Assembly: GCF_000514775.1 (NCBI RefSeq)
Contig: NZ_AZWO01000046.1
Coordinates: forward strand, 180 to 33,238
Reading direction: 5' to 3'
Length of the DNA stretch: 33,059 nt
DNA from: Salinispora pacifica CNR114
GTDB taxonomy: Bacteria > Actinomycetota > Actinomycetes > Mycobacteriales > Micromonosporaceae
Made by a program: the position numbers and the translations under genes. The notes beneath the pieces were generated by a model that worked only from the letters and a program-made list of their open reading frames with translations, ran no database searches and had not been told where the DNA came from. Of the stretch, positions 22,347 to 29,427 are shown piece by piece. Numbering within the stretch: the stretch's first letter is position 1; every line of letters starts with the position of its first letter.

Positions 22347-23477
22347 TCAGGGCGTCGAGGCCGGTTGCGCTCCGTGGGTGAGCAGGTCGCGGGCGGCTTC
22401 GAGGACCTCGATCACCGGGACCTCGGCCACGAACGAGTCGCGGTGCGGGCACTCGCCGTCGCCGGGCCGGTGTGGATAGCTGCCCGGGGTGCAGTCGACC
22501 GCACAGACCGGGCAGTGCACCGTCCAGGACGTGATCGGGCGGTGCCGGCCCCGCAGCGGGGTCGCCGTGGTGATCAGATTGCCGACCCAGAAGATGCCCA
22601 CCGTGGAAGTACCAACCGCGGCCGCCAGATGTAGCGGCCCGGTGTCGTTGGCGACCACCAGCGCGCAGCCGGCGTAGCAGCCGGCCAGCCCGCCGAGGCT
22701 GAGCGTGCCGACCAGCGGCCGGAGGGGCACCCCGGCCGCCGCCACCACCCGCTCCACCACCTCCTGCTCCACCGGTGTGCCGGTGACCAGCACCTCGTAC
22801 CCGTCCCGGTGCAGCTGCCGGGCGACGGCCGCGAAGTGTTCGACCGGCCAACGTCGACGGGTGTCGGTGGCGCCCGGGTGCAGCGCCACCCGCGGTCGGT
22901 CCGCCGGGCCGAGCACCTCGGCCGCCTCCGCCCGATCGGCGTCGGTGACCGCCAGGGTGGGGACAACCGTGGTCGCCACCGCCCCCACCAGGGCCACCAC
23001 CTCCAGGTAGCGGATCACCTCATGCTGGTAGTAGACGTACCGCAGCCAGCGGTCCAGCGGCGGCGCGTCCTCGGCCCGCAGACCGGCCGTCACCCGGGCG
23101 CCGAGGCCGGCCACCACCGGGTTGGAGTTGGCCCCGCCGCCATGCACCTGCAACGCCAGGTCGAAGCGCTCCGCGCGGGCCCGGGTGAGGAAGTCCGCCA
23201 GCCCGGACTCCGGCTCGTCCGGCTCCGGACGGCGGATCCCGGGAGCCGGCGGAACCACCAGGACCCGGTCCACCGGACCGGGCCGATCGCGCCAGAGCTT
23301 CGCGTGCCACGGCGCGCCGAGCAGGACGATCTCCGCCGCGGGGTACGCGGCCCGCAACGCGGTCAGCGCCGGCAGGACGAAGATGAAGTCGCCGAGCGCG
23401 TTGGCCCGCAGCACGGCGATCCGCTCCACCTCGGGTACGCGCTGCGCGGCCGGGCCGAGCAGGTGCGGGGCGACCAT
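22347..23477 (-). CDS. Family 9 glycosyltransferase (ADP-heptose:acceptor heptosyltransferase-like)
   Basis: 376 residues. VERIAVLRANALGDFIFVLPALTALRAAYPAAEIVLLG is the GT9 signature start (RxxALGDxxxxxPxLxxL), and the second half has VALHPGATDTRRRWPVEHFAAVA and VANDTGPLHLAAAVGTSTVGIF, the GT9 donor-site motifs. The C-terminal CPVCAVDC...C cluster is the Cys-rich patch seen in this family. Members use ADP-heptose in lipopolysaccharide synthesis in Gram-negatives. It is convergent to hldE and GT2. The ATG at 23477 is 7 nt after the hsp20 stop and lacks a clear Shine-Dalgarno, so translation is probably coupled to hsp20. Confidence 0.92.
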   Translation of the reverse strand: MVAPHLLGPAAQRVPEVERIAVLRANALGDFIFVLPALTALRAAYPAAEIVLLGAPWHAKLWRDRPGPVDRVLVVPPAPGIRRPEPDEPESGLADFLTRARAERFDLALQVHGGGANSNPVVAGLGARVTAGLRAEDAPPLDRWLRYVYYQHEVIRYLEVVALVGAVATTVVPTLAVTDADRAEAAEVLGPADRPRVALHPGATDTRRRWPVEHFAAVARQLHRDGYEVLVTGTPVEQEVVERVVAAAGVPLRPLVGTLSLGGLAGCYAGCALVVANDTGPLHLAAAVGTSTVGIFWVGNLITTATPLRGRHRPITSWTVHCPVCAVDCTPGSYPHRPGDGECPHRDSFVAEVPVIEVLEAARDLLTHGAQPASTP

Positions 23478-23484
23478 CGGCGCG

Positions 23485-24018
23485 CTACGGCCGGTCGGAC
23501 TCGACGTGCGGGTGGTGCAGTTCCCGGTTGGCGGCGGGGTCGACCGGGAACTGGGTGCCACCGTCGGTGCCGCGAGCACCGCTACGCCCGACGGTGATGG
23601 TGCGGGGCTCGGGTCGGACGGTCCGGGGCAGCCGAATCCGGAGCAGACCGTGATCCATCACCGCGTCGATGGCCTCCGGGTCCACCCGGGACGGCAGCTC
23701 CACCCGGTACACGAATGCCCGGGTCTCGGAGCCGTCGAGGATCCCGTAGTCGGCGTTGACCTCGGCCTCCGACCGGGCCCGGACGCAGAGCTCCCGCTCG
23801 TCCAGCTCGACGGCCACCTCGTCGGGTGCGACCCCGGGCAGCCGGACGATCACCTCCCAGCCGTCCTCGGTCTCGTCCAGCTGGAGGTCCGTCGAGTCGG
23901 ACCGACCCCCCACCAGCCGCCCCAGTTCGGCGCGGAGCGAATGCAGCTCGCCCATCGGGTCCCACCCCTGCTGTCGGGCGCGCCTGCCCTGGCCGATCCC
24001 GCCGCCGGCTTCACTCAT
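23485..24018 (-). CDS. Hsp20/alpha-crystallin small heat-shock protein
   Basis: 177 residues. The alpha-crystallin domain spans about residues 45-145 (TDLQLDETEDGWEVIVRLPGVAPDEVAVELDERELCVRARSE, then AFVYRVELPSRVDPEAIDAVMDHGLLRIRLPR), including the GLLRIRLP strand. The C-terminal tail is long and polar. It would bind unfolding proteins as an ATP-independent holdase. Start ATG 24018 has AGGAG 7 nt upstream. It is the middle gene of a three-gene minus-strand operon (DUF2231 membrane protein, Hsp20, GT9). No HrcA/CIRCE or HAIR element is evident. Confidence 0.93.
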   Translation of the reverse strand: MSEAGGGIGQGRRARQQGWDPMGELHSLRAELGRLVGGRSDSTDLQLDETEDGWEVIVRLPGVAPDEVAVELDERELCVRARSEAEVNADYGILDGSETRAFVYRVELPSRVDPEAIDAVMDHGLLRIRLPRTVRPEPRTITVGRSGARGTDGGTQFPVDPAANRELHHPHVESDRP

Positions 24019-24028
24019 CACACTTCTC

Positions 24029-24520
24029 CTATTCACTGGGGGTTGTCGAGGGCCGCAGGGAACTGGGCGCGTCCAGGTCGGCGTCCCGGTCGACCCCGAC
24101 GCCGAGCCGGTCAACCAGCTCTCCACCGAGCCACGCGCTGACTCCGAGGATCGCCAGGGCGACGATCTCGATCGCGATGAGCGCTCCGCCGGCGGCCCGG
24201 GAGTCGGCGTTGAGCCGGACCGCCCAGACCGCGGCGAAGAGCAGGATCAGCGCCACGTTCCCCGCGGCGTGGGTGAGCGCCACCCGCTTGGCCCGGGTAC
24301 CGGTCGGGATGGCGAGCAGGTCGACCGTCCCGGCCGCCGCGGCCAGCAGCGCACCGACCAGGCCGACGGTGAGGTTCCAGTAGGCGACCTCACCGAGAAA
24401 GTCGGGCCCGCCCACGATGTCGACCACGTCGAAGAGCACGGCGGTCGCGAGCAGGGCGACCGGGAACATCACCAGCATCGGGTGGAGGGGGTGACCCAGC
24501 ACTTTGAGTCGGCTCTCCAT
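24029..24520 (-). CDS. DUF2231 membrane protein
   Basis: 163 residues with the DUF2231 opening KVLGHPLHPMLVMFPVALLATAVLFDVVDI and four membrane helices (about 15-33, 42-66, 78-97, 105-126), then a polar tail. GHPLHP is the family's conserved His pair, which has suggested heme or metal binding in relatives, without proof. ATG 24520 has GGAGG upstream; the earlier ATG at 24544 is less good. First gene of the operon with hsp20 (10-nt gap) and the GT9 gene. Confidence 0.9.
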   Translation of the reverse strand: MESRLKVLGHPLHPMLVMFPVALLATAVLFDVVDIVGGPDFLGEVAYWNLTVGLVGALLAAAAGTVDLLAIPTGTRAKRVALTHAAGNVALILLFAAVWAVRLNADSRAAGGALIAIEIVALAILGVSAWLGGELVDRLGVGVDRDADLDAPSSLRPSTTPSE

Positions 24521-24619
24521 ACCCGGGCCTCCACTGTTCGGCAAACCTCACCCCGGCCGATGTCGTCTAGGCTGCCGATGACGCACCGCCGCCATGGTCA
24601 ACGGACGAGGGAGGGGCAC

Positions 24620-25237
24620 GTGACGGTAGATATCACCACTCACGAGGAGTTGCGGGCGTTACTGGGCGTACCGACGGCTCGGGCCGCCACGAAGGAGCGA
24701 ACCCACCTGCACGAGCGGGACCGGCAGTGGCTGGCCGCCTCCCCGTTCTGTCTGGTGGCGACGGCCGGCGCGGACGGCACCTGCGATGTCTCCCCGAAGG
24801 GGGACCCGCCCGGCTTCGCCCTGCCGATCGATGACACCACCATCGCCATCCCGGAGCGACCCGGCAACCGCCGGGCCGATGGCTTTCACAACATCCTGGA
24901 CAATCCACACGTCGGGCTGATCTTCCTGATTCCCGGGCGCACCGACACGTTGCGGATCAACGGCCGGGCCCGGCTGGTACGGGAGGCACCCTTCTTCGAC
25001 TCGATGACGGTCCAGGGCCACCGGCCGGTCCTGGCGCTGGTGGTAGCGATCGAGGAGATCTTCTACCACTGCGCGAAGGCGTTCCTCCGGTCGCAGTTGT
25101 GGAACCCGCAGACCTGGACGCCCGACGTGCTGCCGTCGCGCGCTCGCCTGGCCAAGGAGGTCGAGGCGCGCACGGAGAGCCTGGCCGAGTTGCAGAGCTA
25201 CTACGGCCCGGAGTACGCCCGCCGCCTCTACGCCTGA
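24620..25237 (+). CDS. MSMEG_1061-type FMN-dependent PPOX-fold flavoprotein
   Basis: 205 residues. After a helical head, FCLVATAGADGTCDVSPKGDPPGFALPIDDTTIAIPERPGNRRADGFHNILDNPHVGLIFLIPGRTDTLRINGRARL is the split-barrel flavin-binding fold of pyridoxine-phosphate-oxidase-like proteins, and the late FYHCAKAFLRSQLW is diagnostic of the MSMEG_1061 subfamily. It binds FMN; substrate unknown. GTG 24620 has GGGAGGGG upstream. A possible -10 TAGGCT at 24568-24573 would give a leader of about 40 nt. It converges with aidB after a 15-nt gap. Confidence 0.92.
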   Translation: MTVDITTHEELRALLGVPTARAATKERTHLHERDRQWLAASPFCLVATAGADGTCDVSPKGDPPGFALPIDDTTIAIPERPGNRRADGFHNILDNPHVGLIFLIPGRTDTLRINGRARLVREAPFFDSMTVQGHRPVLALVVAIEEIFYHCAKAFLRSQLWNPQTWTPDVLPSRARLAKEVEARTESLAELQSYYGPEYARRLYA

Positions 25238-25252
25238 GCCGCCCGCGGTGGG

Positions 25253-26881
25253 TCAGTCCACCTTCGGCGTAGCGCGGTCGATGATCGCGGCGAGGTCGAT
25301 CCCGGCGGGGAGCGTGCCGTACGCGTAGCCGTGCGCACCGCCCAGCCGGGACGCACAGAACGCCTCGGCGACCGCCGGGTGGCCGTGTCGCACCAACAGC
25401 GCCCCCTGTAGGACGAGGGCGAGCCGCTCCACCAGGTGCCGCGCCCGCAACTGGGCGTCGGTCGGGTCCGCCAGGCTCGCCCGCAGCCGCCGGACCGCGG
25501 CTGCGAGCCGGGCGTCCGCACCGGCGGCGGCGTCCACCTCGGCCTCGAAGGCCGCCAGCACCCGCGGCTGACGGGTCAAGGCCCGCAGCACGTCCAGGGC
25601 GGCCACGTTGCCGGAGCCCTCCCAGATGGAGTTCAGCGGCGACTCCCGGAACAGCCGGGGCATGCCGGACTCCTCCACGTACCCGTTGCCACCCAGGCAC
25701 TCCAGCGCCTCGGCGGCGTGCCCCGGCCACCGCTTGCAGACCCAGTACTTGCCGACCGCGACACCGAGGCGCCGGAACGCGGCCTCGTCGGCGTCACCCC
25801 GGGCGGAGCGGTCCGTCGCACCGGCGAGCCGCAGCATCAGGACGGTGGCGGCCTCCGACTCCACCGCCAGGTCGGCGAGGACGTTGCGCATCAACGGCTG
25901 GTCGACCAGCGGGCGCCCGAAGGCCCGTCGGTGGCGAGCGTGGTGGACCGCGGTGACGACCCCCTGGCGCATCCCGGCGGCGGCGCCGATCAGACAGTCG
26001 AGCCGGGTGAGGTTGACCATGTCGATGATGGTGCGGACGCCCCGTCCCTCATCGCCGACCCGCCACGCCACCGCGTGCTCGTACTCGATCTCCGCGGAGG
26101 CGTTCGACCGGTTGCCCAGCTTCTCCTTGAGCCGCATCAACCGGAGCGCGTTGCGCGTGCCGTCGGGCAACACCCGAGGCACCAGGAAACAGGTCAGCCC
26201 ACCCGGGGCCTGGCCAAGAGTCAGGAAGAGATCGCACATCGGTGCGGAGGTGAACCACTTGTGCCCGACCAGCCGGTAGCTGCCGTCCGCCGCCGGCTGG
26301 GCGAGGGTGGTGTTGGCGCGTACGTCCGAACCGCCCTGCTTCTCGGTCATCGACATGCCCGCCAGCAGGCCGTGCTTGCCGAGCGCCGGACGCAACCCCG
26401 GGTCGTACGTGGTGGCGGTCAGCAGCGGCTCGTACTGGGCGGCCAACTCCGGGGCGTGCCGCAGCGCCGGCACCGCCGCGTAGGTCATCGAGATCGGGCA
26501 GCCGTGCCCGGCGTCCGGCCGCCAGGTGTAGAACTTCGCGGCCCGGGCGACGTGCGTTCCGGGCCGGTCGTCGGCCCACGGCGCGGCGTGCAGGCCGTAG
26601 GTCACCGCGGTCCGCATCAGCTCGTGCCAGGACGGGTGGAACTCCACCTCGTCCACCCGGTGCCCGTAGCGGTCGTGACTGCGCAGTACGGGCGGGTGTT
26701 CGTTGGCCAACCGGCCGTGCTCGACCGCCGCCTGCGTGCCGCCGAGCCGGCCGAGTTCGCGCAGCTCGGCGCTGGCCCAGCCGGCTCCCTCCCGGGCCAG
26801 CCCGGAGCGGAGTGCCGGGTCGTCTGACATGTCGTGGTCGACCAGGGGTGGCACCTGGTTGATCACCTCGTGCGTCGGCAC
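25253..26881 (-). CDS. aidB: AidB-family acyl-CoA dehydrogenase-like protein
   Basis: 542 residues, close to E. coli AidB (541). THEVINQVPPLV at the start, DVRFHP-like DEVEFHPSWHELM, MTEKQGGSDVRANTT (flavin-binding), GHKWFTSAPMCDLFL, RLKEKLGNRSNASAEIEYE, CLGGNGYVEESGMPRLFRESPLNSIWEGSGN and a C-terminal helical part are all AidB features. AidB is induced by alkylation damage and binds DNA through its C-terminal region; the reaction it catalyses in cells is unsettled. Start GTG 26881 has GGGAGGG upstream. Its neighbourhood also holds end-joining genes, but 12 kb away and not in one operon. Confidence 0.94.
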   Translation of the reverse strand: MPTHEVINQVPPLVDHDMSDDPALRSGLAREGAGWASAELRELGRLGGTQAAVEHGRLANEHPPVLRSHDRYGHRVDEVEFHPSWHELMRTAVTYGLHAAPWADDRPGTHVARAAKFYTWRPDAGHGCPISMTYAAVPALRHAPELAAQYEPLLTATTYDPGLRPALGKHGLLAGMSMTEKQGGSDVRANTTLAQPAADGSYRLVGHKWFTSAPMCDLFLTLGQAPGGLTCFLVPRVLPDGTRNALRLMRLKEKLGNRSNASAEIEYEHAVAWRVGDEGRGVRTIIDMVNLTRLDCLIGAAAGMRQGVVTAVHHARHRRAFGRPLVDQPLMRNVLADLAVESEAATVLMLRLAGATDRSARGDADEAAFRRLGVAVGKYWVCKRWPGHAAEALECLGGNGYVEESGMPRLFRESPLNSIWEGSGNVAALDVLRALTRQPRVLAAFEAEVDAAAGADARLAAAVRRLRASLADPTDAQLRARHLVERLALVLQGALLVRHGHPAVAEAFCASRLGGAHGYAYGTLPAGIDLAAIIDRATPKVD

Positions 26882-27251
26882 AGTGGCCCTCCCACCCGGG
26901 TCAACTCAACCCGCTCGACACGGTTCGCACCGGTGCCACGGATGGCCGGTGCGGCTGCTCCGCACTCACTGTCGCTGAGGCGGTGGGGGCAGCGGAAGGG
27001 GCTGGCGGGTCCTCAGTGTCCCCGGCATCGCCGCCCGTCGCGTCGCCGAGGCGGCCTCCCCGACGACCAGCCACCCATCCCCACCGCGAATCCCTTTTAG
27101 TCACCTTTCTTCGTATTCGTGTTTGTTTGAGTGCGGTGTCGGTTTAGGTTGCGGTGGCTGCTACCGCCGGTTGGTAGCCGAGGAGCCGTCCACTGCCCGG
27201 TGTGGTGGTGGGTTCCTTGTCGCACACGGGGGGAAGGACATCGAGTTCACG
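26882..27251. promoter_or_regulatory. Region with promoter and conserved leader of beta-helix gene 1
   Basis: A 370-bp gap between aidB and the first beta-helix gene. About 225 bp next to aidB show only the short inverted pair CACCGG...CCGGTG. From about 27108 the sequence matches the leader of the second beta-helix gene (32078-32219). It holds the promoter (27123-27150), a GCTACC/GGTAGC hairpin (27160-27165 with 27173-27178), and TCCTT (27214-27218) which can pair with the ribosome-binding-like AAGGA (27234-27238). Confidence 0.6.
27123..27150 (+). promoter_or_regulatory. Promoter TTGTTT-16-TAGGTT of beta-helix gene 1
   Basis: -35 TTGTTT at 27123-27128, 16-bp spacer, -10 TAGGTT at 27145-27150. 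Conserved with the same spacing upstream of the paralog (32094-32121), while the spacer bases partly differ, which supports a function. Confidence 0.55.
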
Positions 27252-28697
27252 ATGAGGTACCAGAACCACACCCAGGGGCCGGTACGGCCGGGCGGGGGTC
27301 GGGCGAGGTCGCGGTGGTGGGCGGTGGGGCTGGCCGGGGTGACCGGTCTGGCCCTGAGCACCGTCGGCGTCGCCGCCAGCCCGGCCGCGGACGCGGTCGG
27401 GCGCACCCTGACCGCCTCCGCTGATCACGGCGACGACCGCGGTAGGCACGATGACAAGGGCAAGGGTGGCGATAGGGGCAAGCGGGACGACAAGGGCCAG
27501 CATGGCGAGAAGGGCCAGCATCGCGAGAAGGGCCAGCGGGACGACAAGAGCAGGGGTTCGGAGAAGAAGCCGGCAGGTATCCCGGTCCCGTGTGACGCCG
27601 ACGCGTTAATCGCCGCGATCACCCTGGCCAACGCCCGCGGTGGCGCCGTACTCGACCTGGCCAAGGACTGCACCTACCTGCTCACCGCCGACATCTTCGA
27701 CAGCGGCCTGCCCGCCATCACCACCCCGATCACCCTCAACGGCGGCAAACACACCACCATCGAACGGGCCGCCGCAGCCGTCGGCCAGTTCCGGATCTTC
27801 ACCGTTGATGTCGGCGGCGACCTCACCCTCAACAAGCTGACCGTCGCCGGCGGACAGACCAGCGACGATGACGGCGGCGGGATCCTGGTCAACGCCGGTG
27901 GCGCGTTGACCACCAACCACAGCACCATCACCCGCAACATCGCCGGTGGCGACAGCAACTCCGGCGGCGGCATCGCCAACTTCGGCACCACCCGGATCAA
28001 CCACTCCGCAATTGTTCGAAACACCGCCAGCTTTCAAGGAGGCGGCATCTACAGCGCTGGTCTGCTGGAGATCGTCAAGTCCCACCTCGACAACAACACC
28101 AGTGACGACAACGGTGGCGGCATCTTCTCGACCAACAGCACCGTCACCGTCAAGGGCGGCAGCATCTCCGGCAACCAGGCATCCAACGGCGCAGCGATGT
28201 TCCTGTCCACCTCGATCAGCACGGTCACCGGCACCAAAATCACCGGGAACACCGCCAGCGGCAGCACCGGTGGTATCCGGGCCAGCGTCGCGAGCCAGCT
28301 GACGATGCGGCATGTCAGCCTCGCTGACAACAACGCATCGGGCCTGGCCGGCGGCTTGTTCGTCTCCGCTGCCGGAGAGGGGGAGAGCTTCGCGACCGTC
28401 GAGGACAGCGTGATCAAGAACAATGTGACCTCGCTTATCGGCGGAGGAATCTTCAACGGGGGGCAGACGGTGCTGCGACACACCAAGGTGATCGGCAACC
28501 AGGCGAGCCAGGGTGGCGGCATCCAGAACGACGGTACGATCAGCCTCTTCACCACGAAGGTGGTCGAGAACATCGCCACCACCGACGGCGGGGGCATCTA
28601 CAACAACGGCACGGTGAACCTCAACACCGCCACCGGCACCATCGTGATCAAGAACCGACCCAACAACTGCGTCAACGTCCCCGGCTGCGCCGGGTAG
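27252..28697 (+). CDS. Secreted right-handed beta-helix repeat protein (paralog 1)
   Basis: 481 residues. A positively charged head and hydrophobic WWAVGLAGVTGLALSTVGVA form a signal peptide, with cleavage probably near ASPAADA. Residues of about 57-110 are a low-complexity Lys/Asp/Gly/His stretch with repeats such as KGQHGEKGQHREKGQ. Then CDADALIAAITLANARGGAVLDLAKDCTYLL is a CSLREA-like start of a parallel beta-helix. GGGI-x-N-type rungs recur (GGGILVNAGG, GGGIANFGTT, GGGIYSAG, GGGIFSTN, GGGIYNNG) to the end, which has a C-x6-C pair. Proteins of this type are adhesins or cell-surface polysaccharide-binding or -cleaving proteins; the role here is unknown. ATG 27252 is chosen because the paralog has the same start and leader. 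Confidence 0.88.
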   Translation: MRYQNHTQGPVRPGGGRARSRWWAVGLAGVTGLALSTVGVAASPAADAVGRTLTASADHGDDRGRHDDKGKGGDRGKRDDKGQHGEKGQHREKGQRDDKSRGSEKKPAGIPVPCDADALIAAITLANARGGAVLDLAKDCTYLLTADIFDSGLPAITTPITLNGGKHTTIERAAAAVGQFRIFTVDVGGDLTLNKLTVAGGQTSDDDGGGILVNAGGALTTNHSTITRNIAGGDSNSGGGIANFGTTRINHSAIVRNTASFQGGGIYSAGLLEIVKSHLDNNTSDDNGGGIFSTNSTVTVKGGSISGNQASNGAAMFLSTSISTVTGTKITGNTASGSTGGIRASVASQLTMRHVSLADNNASGLAGGLFVSAAGEGESFATVEDSVIKNNVTSLIGGGIFNGGQTVLRHTKVIGNQASQGGGIQNDGTISLFTTKVVENIATTDGGGIYNNGTVNLNTATGTIVIKNRPNNCVNVPGCAG

Positions 28698-28713
28698 CGA
28701 TCAGCGGATTCCA

Positions 28714-28753
28714 GAGGGCCCGTTCCGCCGTCAACCGGCCGGAACGGGCCCTC
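28714..28753 (+). terminator. Strong hairpin terminator of beta-helix gene 1
   Basis: GAGGGCCCGTTCCG (28714-28727) and CGGAACGGGCCCTC (28740-28753) form a 14-bp perfect stem over a 12-nt loop, 16 nt after the stop. Confidence 0.85.
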
Positions 28754-28844
28754 CCCACTCGCCGACTCGAGAGCAACTGTCCCGGTACCAGCGAAATCCA
28801 TCGTGGCTGGTTGACGCCCACGAGTCGCCTGCGAAAATTCGTCC

Positions 28845-29339
28845 GTGACCCGGAACCACACCTACAAGGTCTCCACCACCTGGACCGGCGACCGTGGGCA
28901 CGGCACGGCCGACTACCGCGCCTACGACAGGTCGTACGACACGGTGAGCCCCGGCCGCCCACTCCTCGCCGGCTCCGCCGACCCGGCGTTCCGCGGCGAC
29001 CCGCGGCAGTGGAACCCCGAGTTACTCCTCGTCGCCTCGCTCAGCCAGTGCCATCTGCTGTGGTACCTACACCTGTGCGCGGTCAACGATGTCGTGGTCG
29101 TCGGCTACCACGACGCCGCCCACGGCACGATGAGCGAGGACCATACCGGTGCCGCCCGCTTCACCGACGTCCTGCTCCGCCCACGGGTGACAGTCACCCA
29201 CGCCAGCATGGTCGAACCGGCGACCGCATTGCATGCCGAGGCGAATGACCGATGCTTCATCGCCGCCTCGGTGTCCTTTCCGGTACGGCACCAGGCGCGC
29301 ACCGTAGTCCGGCTACCACCACCAGAACCGGCCAGGTAG
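28845..29339 (+). CDS. OsmC/Ohr-family protein
   Basis: 164 residues. The OsmC pattern has two catalytic cysteines: C69 in LLLVASLSQCHLLWYLHLC and C137 in DRCFIAASVSFPV, with DAAHGTMSED between them and a glycine-rich head. OsmC/Ohr proteins reduce organic hydroperoxides through these cysteines; this variant lacks an obvious partner reductase nearby. Start GTG 28845 has no Shine-Dalgarno. AAAATT lies 5 nt upstream, so leaderless translation is possible. It stands alone between the beta-helix gene and the serine hydrolase, both on the same strand. Confidence 0.9.
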   Translation: MTRNHTYKVSTTWTGDRGHGTADYRAYDRSYDTVSPGRPLLAGSADPAFRGDPRQWNPELLLVASLSQCHLLWYLHLCAVNDVVVVGYHDAAHGTMSEDHTGAARFTDVLLRPRVTVTHASMVEPATALHAEANDRCFIAASVSFPVRHQARTVVRLPPPEPAR

Positions 29340-29427
29340 CAGCATCGATCTCGACGCTCGTTCCGTCGAAACTGGGTTCCTCCCAACGAGCCCGCCCTCA
29401 GTTCGAGGGCAATGAGGAGTTGTTCCC

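Noticed and set aside
24200..24383. Frames reading into the DUF2231 gene from the plus strand
   Set aside because: No recognisable protein; the minus-strand gene has the GHPLHP signature and a ribosome site.
25436..26827. Open frame of 463 codons on the plus strand
   Set aside because: Antisense shadow of aidB, whose product matches E. coli AidB in length and motifs.
26901..27104. 67-codon minus-strand frame in the gap before beta-helix gene 1
   Set aside because: Weak start, proline/alanine/threonine-rich sequence without family resemblance; more likely non-coding.
27123..27251. N-terminal extension of beta-helix gene 1 to 27123
   Set aside because: This stretch corresponds to the conserved promoter and leader, and the paralog starts at the codon equivalent to 27252.
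27600..28697. CRISPR-like or tandem DNA repeat in the beta-helix genes
   Set aside because: The recurring GGCGGCGGCATC-type words are codons of the GGGI rungs, with irregular spacing and no spacers.
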